In this document: piece after piece, positions 60,548-64,000 of the stretch
Layout of the letters: every line of letters starts with the position of its first letter
How positions within the stretch are numbered: position 1 is the first letter of the stretch
Source of the DNA: Diadophis punctatus similis
Taxonomy: Eukaryota > Chordata > Lepidosauria > Squamata > Dipsadidae
Direction: 5' to 3'
Length of the DNA: 64,000 nt
NCBI GenBank assembly: GCA_023053685.1
Contig: JALIGW010000003.1
Span: 143,334,508-143,398,507 of the forward strand
Made by a program: the position numbers and the translations under genes
The notes under the pieces: model-generated
The model's input: the letters and a program-made list of their open reading frames with translations, nothing else
Told to the model about the DNA's origin: nothing
Databases searched by the model: none

Positions 60548-60779
60548 AGCCATGGTGGCACAGTGGTTAGAGTGCAATACTGCAGGCTACTTCTGCTGCC
60601 TGCCGGCTGCCTGCAATTTGGCAGTTCAAATCTCACCAAGCTCAAGGTTGACTCATCCTTCCATCCTTCCGAGGTGGGCAAAATTGTTGGGGGCAATATG
60701 CGGACTCTGTAAACCACTTAGAGAGGGCTGTAAAGCACTGTGAAGTGGTATATCTAAGTGTAAGTGCTATTGCTATTGT
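60548..60779 (+). mobile_element. tRNA-derived SINE, most complete copy
   Basis: Head GAGCCATGGTGGCACAGTGG with A box TGGCACAGTGGTTAGAG, B-box-like GCAGTTCAAATCTCACC, a GTTGACTCATCCTTCCATCC body and an AGTGCTATTGCTATTG tail. The complete order matches the reversed copies at 43013 and 56506. A pol III promoter is therefore intact in outline. Confidence 0.85.
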
Positions 60780-61948
60780 CAATCACTTGCTCTCAGTTGA
60801 AGTAACCAATAGTTGCTAAGTTAAGAGGGAGAAGTCAGAGTAAGAACAATTCTATATGAATAAAAAGGAATTTGTAGTAAGGAAAGCCTAAACATTTCCA
60901 CCAGCACTCTGAAATAAGTCTCAAGAATGAATATATATATTTTAATGTGACATCCAAATTTCTGAATTTGAAAGACTGACACTGATTTCGGCTGTGGAAA
61001 TTCTATATCGGCATGGTGGGATTAGCGATCCTTTGGATCCAGCATATAGAGAGGCTCAGTTTTTTTTATTTAATTCCCTAGGTACCATGTTTCCCTAGGT
61101 ACCATGAATTCCTCTCACTAGGTTGTTTTCATATGCATTATATAAACATTCTTTACATTTCAACTGCTTTCCTTCGAATAAGAATATTAAGCTCATTAGA
61201 GGTGAGAACACCTATTTAGAAATCAGTCAAATCGTGAGAATTTTTTTTGTTTTCCCTTTGAACTACAGTCTTTATATATTTAAAAGAAAACAAACCTGGC
61301 ATTATTATTTCCAGCCTTAAACAAACTGCAGAATTCACTGCAGTAGGCTGTTCCTTCAAGCTTTGCAAATAATGATCATGCTGCACTTTTGAATGTTAAA
61401 TCTGCATTGTTGGAGTTCTAACCTATAAAAAGACATGTATTCTCATTTTAGTGAAGACCGGTTCCTCTAGATGTGACTGCTTGAAAGTGAATGTTATATT
61501 TGTGATTTCTAAAATGAGGATAGTTGTTCTTCTTTCTCTTAAAAGATCCCTAAGGCCGATTCAAGGAATTAACTTGACAAGTAAAAAAAAAAAGAAGATA
61601 AAGACTCATTTAATTTTATTTTTGACAAGAGAAACTGAGAGAATAATTTAGAATACCCGTTGCCTAAATTTATTTCTTATGTGGGACCAGAGGAGTTTTC
61701 AGAATCATTTTAGAACTTCCAAATTCAAGTTTTAATGGTATTGTGGGGGGGGGGAGAGTTCGGGGAATAACAGGAACACCTCCAAAGTTATATCAAACTC
61801 CAAATATCACAATATGATACATTCTATAGCCTCTGGATAGCAGCTTTAGTGTTTTTTTTCCTCCTGTATTCAAAGTTTGCTTTGATTTTATAATATGATT
61901 TTGGGGATGTAACTAAAGAGCAATATTTACTGATTGCAGATTTTAATA
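60780..61948. other. Unique sequence with a 15-bp tandem duplication near 61075-61106
   Basis: TCCCTAGGTACCATG occurs twice in tandem. Nothing else recognised. Confidence 0.4.
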
Positions 61949-61956
61949 GTGTACAT

Positions 61957-62289
61957 CAGTGGTGGGTTCCTACCGGTGTGGTCCAGTGCGTAGCTCCGGT
62001 AGGGAGCGTCCGATTGAGCAATTTGTGCGCGACCGCTCCGGTGCTGTCTTCGCCGGTCCATTGCGCGTGTTGCCATCTTTTTTTATGAATTTTTGGGCGT
62101 TTTTGCTTCTGCACATGCGCGGAAGCAAAGTATCGCCGAAATCGTGCGCGCGCATCACCTCACAAGATTTCGGTGAGATTTTGCTTCCACACATGCACAG
62201 AAGCAAAATCGCGCGAGGGGGCGCGTGTGCACAAAACATTGAGATGTGCGCGCAGCGCACCGTTATCGGTAAGTAGCAACCCGCCCCTG
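61957..62289. mobile_element. hAT MITE, CAGTGGTGGG type
   Basis: Ends CAGTGGTGGGTTCC and GCAACCCGCCCCTG. The target duplication is GTGTACAT (61949-61956) and GTGTACAC (62290-62297), one mismatch. CpG content is high (CGATTGAGCAATTTGTGCGC, CGCGCAGCGCACCG), suggesting a fairly young copy. Confidence 0.85.
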
Positions 62290-62297
62290 GTGTACAC

Positions 62298-63027
62298 GTG
62301 TATTCAGAGATACAAACAAATACTTGGGTTGTGGTTAGATAAAGGGAACAGTGATTTCAATCCCACAATACAGTTCGCTATTTCCAATGTACAAGTGACT
62401 CAGAACTTTTTTAATTGCAGGACAGTACACTTGGTCAGTTAAAATGTAACAGAAACATGCTGCTGTTTAATGGGCCGTGGACGTGCAAGGATCAAAAACA
62501 GCAGAGAAAAACACAATTGCATCACCATTGTTGTAGTAAAAAGAAAAAGAGGCTCAATTAATGTTTTGTTCTTTTTTTAAAAAAAGGCCAAGGATATGAA
62601 TGTGTTGATCTTTCCATTATTTCTGCTTTTGCTCTAGTTTTTTTCAGAAGGGTTTTGTGTGGTTGCTGTTGATGTAATTGCACAGAGGTTCTAGTGAGCG
62701 TGCTGCTTTGTCCAAAACATAATTAGCAAACTCTGAAAACTAACTCTGAGAGGAGTGGCATTTATAAAAGAAAGGGAAAAGCATCCAGATTCCAGACCTC
62801 CACCTACCCAGACATAGTGCTTTTAAACACCTGAACTATAAATGAGATATATCCTGACTTTGTCTTAGGAGCATCAGCATTATACTGAACCAAAGATCGT
62901 GGATCTACAACTTTGTTTTCCGAGAGTGTGGACAATTCTTTTCTGACTAAACAGTGCACTTGTAAACACTGTATTAATGTAAGGAGTGTTAAGCTGTAGG
63001 AGTTGGAGACAATGATGTAGGGTTGAA
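62298..63027. other. Unique sequence
   Basis: Nothing recognised. Confidence 0.4.
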
Positions 63028-63190
63028 GGCTTCTTGGTATTCTCTGAGCTTGGTTACTTTTTCTGGCAGATGTTTCATTACCAGTGCTAGGATTGACTAG
63101 CACTAATGATATTATCGAGATTGAGTAATGAAACGTCTGCCAGAAGACAACCAAGCTCAGAAAGCACCAAGGACCCCTCGTGTCAACCCT
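63028..63190. mobile_element. Hammerhead-like Penelope-type repeat, head-to-head, CTGATGATG family
   Basis: The plus arm reads CTAATGA (63102-63108), stem ATTATC..GAGTAAT, GAAA (63130-63133), CGTCTGCC, then AGAAGACAACCAAGCTCAG and AAAGCACCAAGGACCCC. The minus arm from 63092 reads GGTAATGAAACATCTGCC and continues with the same tail inverted to 63030. Box 1 has G changed to A, so the core is damaged although the ACGTC cleavage side is intact. Confidence 0.6.
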
Positions 63191-63785
63191 GAGGTACAAA
63201 TATTCTCTTTTATTAGAAGTAGGGTTGTTAGTAGAATGGGCAGGCCTTTATCAAATATATATGGAGTTTCAATGAGTGAAATAATTTCCCATTTTGTTGT
63301 TTATTTTTTGATTACCGTAAACATGTATCTTGTTTTGGCCCCACATGGGGAAAATACTTCATTCGAAGAAGTTGTTTTTTTCCTACTAACTTTAGATAGC
63401 ATAATTAGGGAATGTTGTGGAGATGCAAAAGGTTCATATGAAACTGTGGTTGTAGGTTGTCTAATCTTGCCCAGAAGGCTCGCCACAACCACCATAAGTT
63501 CTGAAAAGTTTATTATTATTTAATATATAAACAATCAATTTGATTGTGTGAATTCAACTGTTGAAAGAAGGAAGCCACTTTAAATGTTGTAACCAGGCCA
63601 CTGATTTTGTTTGCTCTTTTATGTCACTTTTAGTCCTTCATTCTTACTAGTAAAAATAAGAATGAACAAATGTATACAAAACCCACCTGTTTTTCTGTTT
63701 CCTTAATCTAGTATTAGAAAAGAATATTTTGGGCATACTTTTAGTTTCTGCAGATAATCAGATACAAACACACAGCATCCTACAT
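63191..63785. other. Unique sequence
   Basis: Nothing recognised. Confidence 0.4.

Positions 63786-64000
<215 letters not shown>

Noticed and set aside
60548..60779. A functional tRNA gene
   Set aside because: A- and B-box-like motifs are present but no cloverleaf with anticodon arm could be drawn, and the SINE body and tail follow.

Overview
The window looks like a gene desert from a squamate reptile, most probably a snake. That is inferred from the repeats: CR1 LINE 3' ends tied to (AATAG)n and (ATAG)n microsatellites, a squamate-type tRNA-derived SINE and a second tRNA-derived SINE in three copies, reptile-type L1, many hAT MITEs, gypsy/ERV-like solo LTRs and very abundant long microsatellites. 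I found no cellular protein-coding gene, tRNA, rRNA or CRISPR. Almost all long open frames are microsatellite translations or lie inside transposons. The only recognisable coding remnants belong to retrotransposons: an L1 ORF1 (minus, 6677-7747), CR1 reverse-transcriptase pieces (12462-12756 plus; 44790-45827 minus), an L1 ORF2 C-terminus (about 48010-48150, minus) and a jockey-like non-LTR C-terminus (59757-60143, minus).

Layout. 1-5.5 kb: a SINE broken by a hAT MITE and by a hammerhead-like repeat, two further hAT MITEs, then unique sequence. 5.5-9.15 kb: a three-level nest, with a Tigger1-like DNA transposon holding a TA-flanked MITE that holds an L1 with a 5' region and ORF1 but no ORF2. 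9.6-23.8 kb: hAT MITEs, a CR1 split by a solo LTR, microsatellites, and an LTR-like block at 21.0-21.75 kb. 23.8-35 kb: an (AATAG)n-tailed CR1/L3-type LINE, an unidentified 300-bp sequence present twice 3 kb apart, more MITEs, a 390-bp pentanucleotide array and a composite of MITE, LTR and hAT element. 35.4-36.6 kb: a 690-bp tetranucleotide array beside another hAT MITE. 36.6-50 kb: LTRs, foldback MITEs, L1 tails, SINE and CR1. 50-64 kb: a clean solo LTR with a 5-bp target duplication, unique sequence that may hold conserved enhancers, and a nest at 54.9-56.4 kb (MITE, solo LTR, then a Penelope-like terminal repeat bounded by TA tracts).

The most interesting signal is a set of at least nine short repeats in four sequence families whose innermost part reads like a hammerhead ribozyme core: CTGANGA, a short stem-loop, then GAAA, in the best copies followed by CGT. 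Several are arranged as head-to-head inverted arms, as in the terminal repeats of Penelope-like elements. Many copies have decayed, often at the CpG. The second signal is a burst of hAT MITEs, most with visible 8-bp target-site duplications. How the parts work together: nothing here forms a pathway. The window records successive waves of transposition with nested insertions that can be ordered in time, separated by unique stretches, some of which resemble conserved regulatory DNA.
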